Positions 5,410-5,557 of a DNA stretch of 5,557 nucleotides are shown here, piece by piece. Position 1 is the first letter of the stretch; every line of letters begins with the position of its first letter. Source of the stretch: Candidatus Zixiibacteriota bacterium. Its GTDB lineage: Bacteria > Zixibacteria > MSB-5A5 > JAABVY01 > JAHJOQ01. The position numbers were made by a program, and so were the translations under genes. The notes beneath the pieces were generated by a model. The model saw nothing but the letters and a program-made list of their open reading frames with translations, was not told where the DNA came from and made no database searches. The stretch lies in contig DAOVLC010000120.1 in NCBI GenBank assembly GCA_030631455.1, positions 1-5,557 of the forward strand, written 5' to 3'.

Positions 5410-5435
5410 AAGGCGGCCCAGCAGGCCGCCTTTTT
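5410..5435 (+). terminator. intrinsic terminator after the STAS gene
   Basis: AAGGCGGCC at 5410-5418 pairs perfectly with GGCCGCCTT at 5424-5432 around a CAGCA loop, and the T run continues to 5435. It lies 23 bases after the stop codon and closes the leuD-STAS region. Confidence 0.92.
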
Positions 5436-5557
5436 CTTGTACATAATAGATCGGGAGCCCCGCGCTCAGTGAGCGGCAGTCGAGTAGGTCAAGAGCCTTG
5501 TGCTCTTGACATTTCATGCAGACAGTGGGAATAGAGAGTCGAAACCGCAAGGGTTTC
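5436..5557. other. noncoding tail with three successive dyad symmetries
   Basis: No gene is supported here. Three inverted repeats follow one another: CGCTCA/TGAGCG at 5463-5475 (one-base centre); GTCAAGAGC/GCTCTTGAC at 5488-5510, a perfect 9-bp stem with a CTTGT loop; and GAAACC/GGTTTC at 5541-5557 with a GCAAG loop, cut by the window edge. The second lacks a T run, so it is not an ordinary terminator. The cluster may be an intergenic repeat element, a structured RNA or a protein-binding region. Confidence 0.5.

Overview
The window looks like chromosomal DNA of a Gram-negative bacterium. The evidence is a secreted OmpA-type protein with an N-terminal barrel and a peptidoglycan-binding C-terminus. 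The mix of a barrel with calcium-binding TSP3 repeats and an OmpA domain, a HIT protein, an archaeal-like short LeuD and a stand-alone STAS protein, at moderate GC, suggests an FCB-type or candidate-phylum lineage (Zixibacteria-like). That placement is an impression, not a result. All genes I can support lie on the + strand. I see no tRNA, rRNA, transposase or CRISPR array.

Layout. Bases 2-289 are the 3' end of an unrecognised gene cut by the window edge. Bases 290-665 hold no convincing gene. Bases 666-2147 encode the OmpA-family protein, starting at a TTG behind a strong ribosome binding site and ending at a strong intrinsic terminator (2167-2205). A new unit then starts from a promoter-like site at 2242-2270: a HIT-family nucleotide hydrolase/phosphorylase (2277-2762) and, 13 bases later, a 509-residue protein (2776-4305). 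Next come a perfect 17-bp palindrome (4318-4334), a TTGACA promoter (4386-4414) and a small subunit of the isopropylmalate/homoaconitate dehydratase family (leuD-like, 4442-4939). A further promoter-like site precedes an anti-sigma-factor antagonist of the STAS family (5048-5386), closed by a terminator (5410-5435). The last 120 bases are noncoding and rich in dyad symmetries.

The standout is the protein at 2776-4305. Its first ~92 residues look like two tandem helix-turn-helix units. Residues ~124-509 align by eye with the large subunit of isopropylmalate dehydratase (LeuC, aconitase fold) over nearly its full length. The residues that make LeuC an enzyme are gone: two of the three 4Fe-4S cysteines are Tyr and Glu, the third is displaced, the Asp-Ser-His motif reads Gln-Asn-Glu, and the substrate-binding Arg loop is replaced. 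It therefore looks like a catalytically dead aconitase-fold protein turned into a DNA-binding, possibly metabolite-sensing, regulator. It sits directly upstream of a leuD-like gene, where the catalytic large subunit would normally be, and a palindrome and promoter lie between them. I do not recall a characterised family with this architecture.

A working picture (inference): the HIT protein and the aconitase-like regulator are one transcript. The regulator may control its own promoter and/or the leuD promoter, and may bind the LeuD subunit or its substrates. The OmpA and STAS genes are probably independent neighbours.
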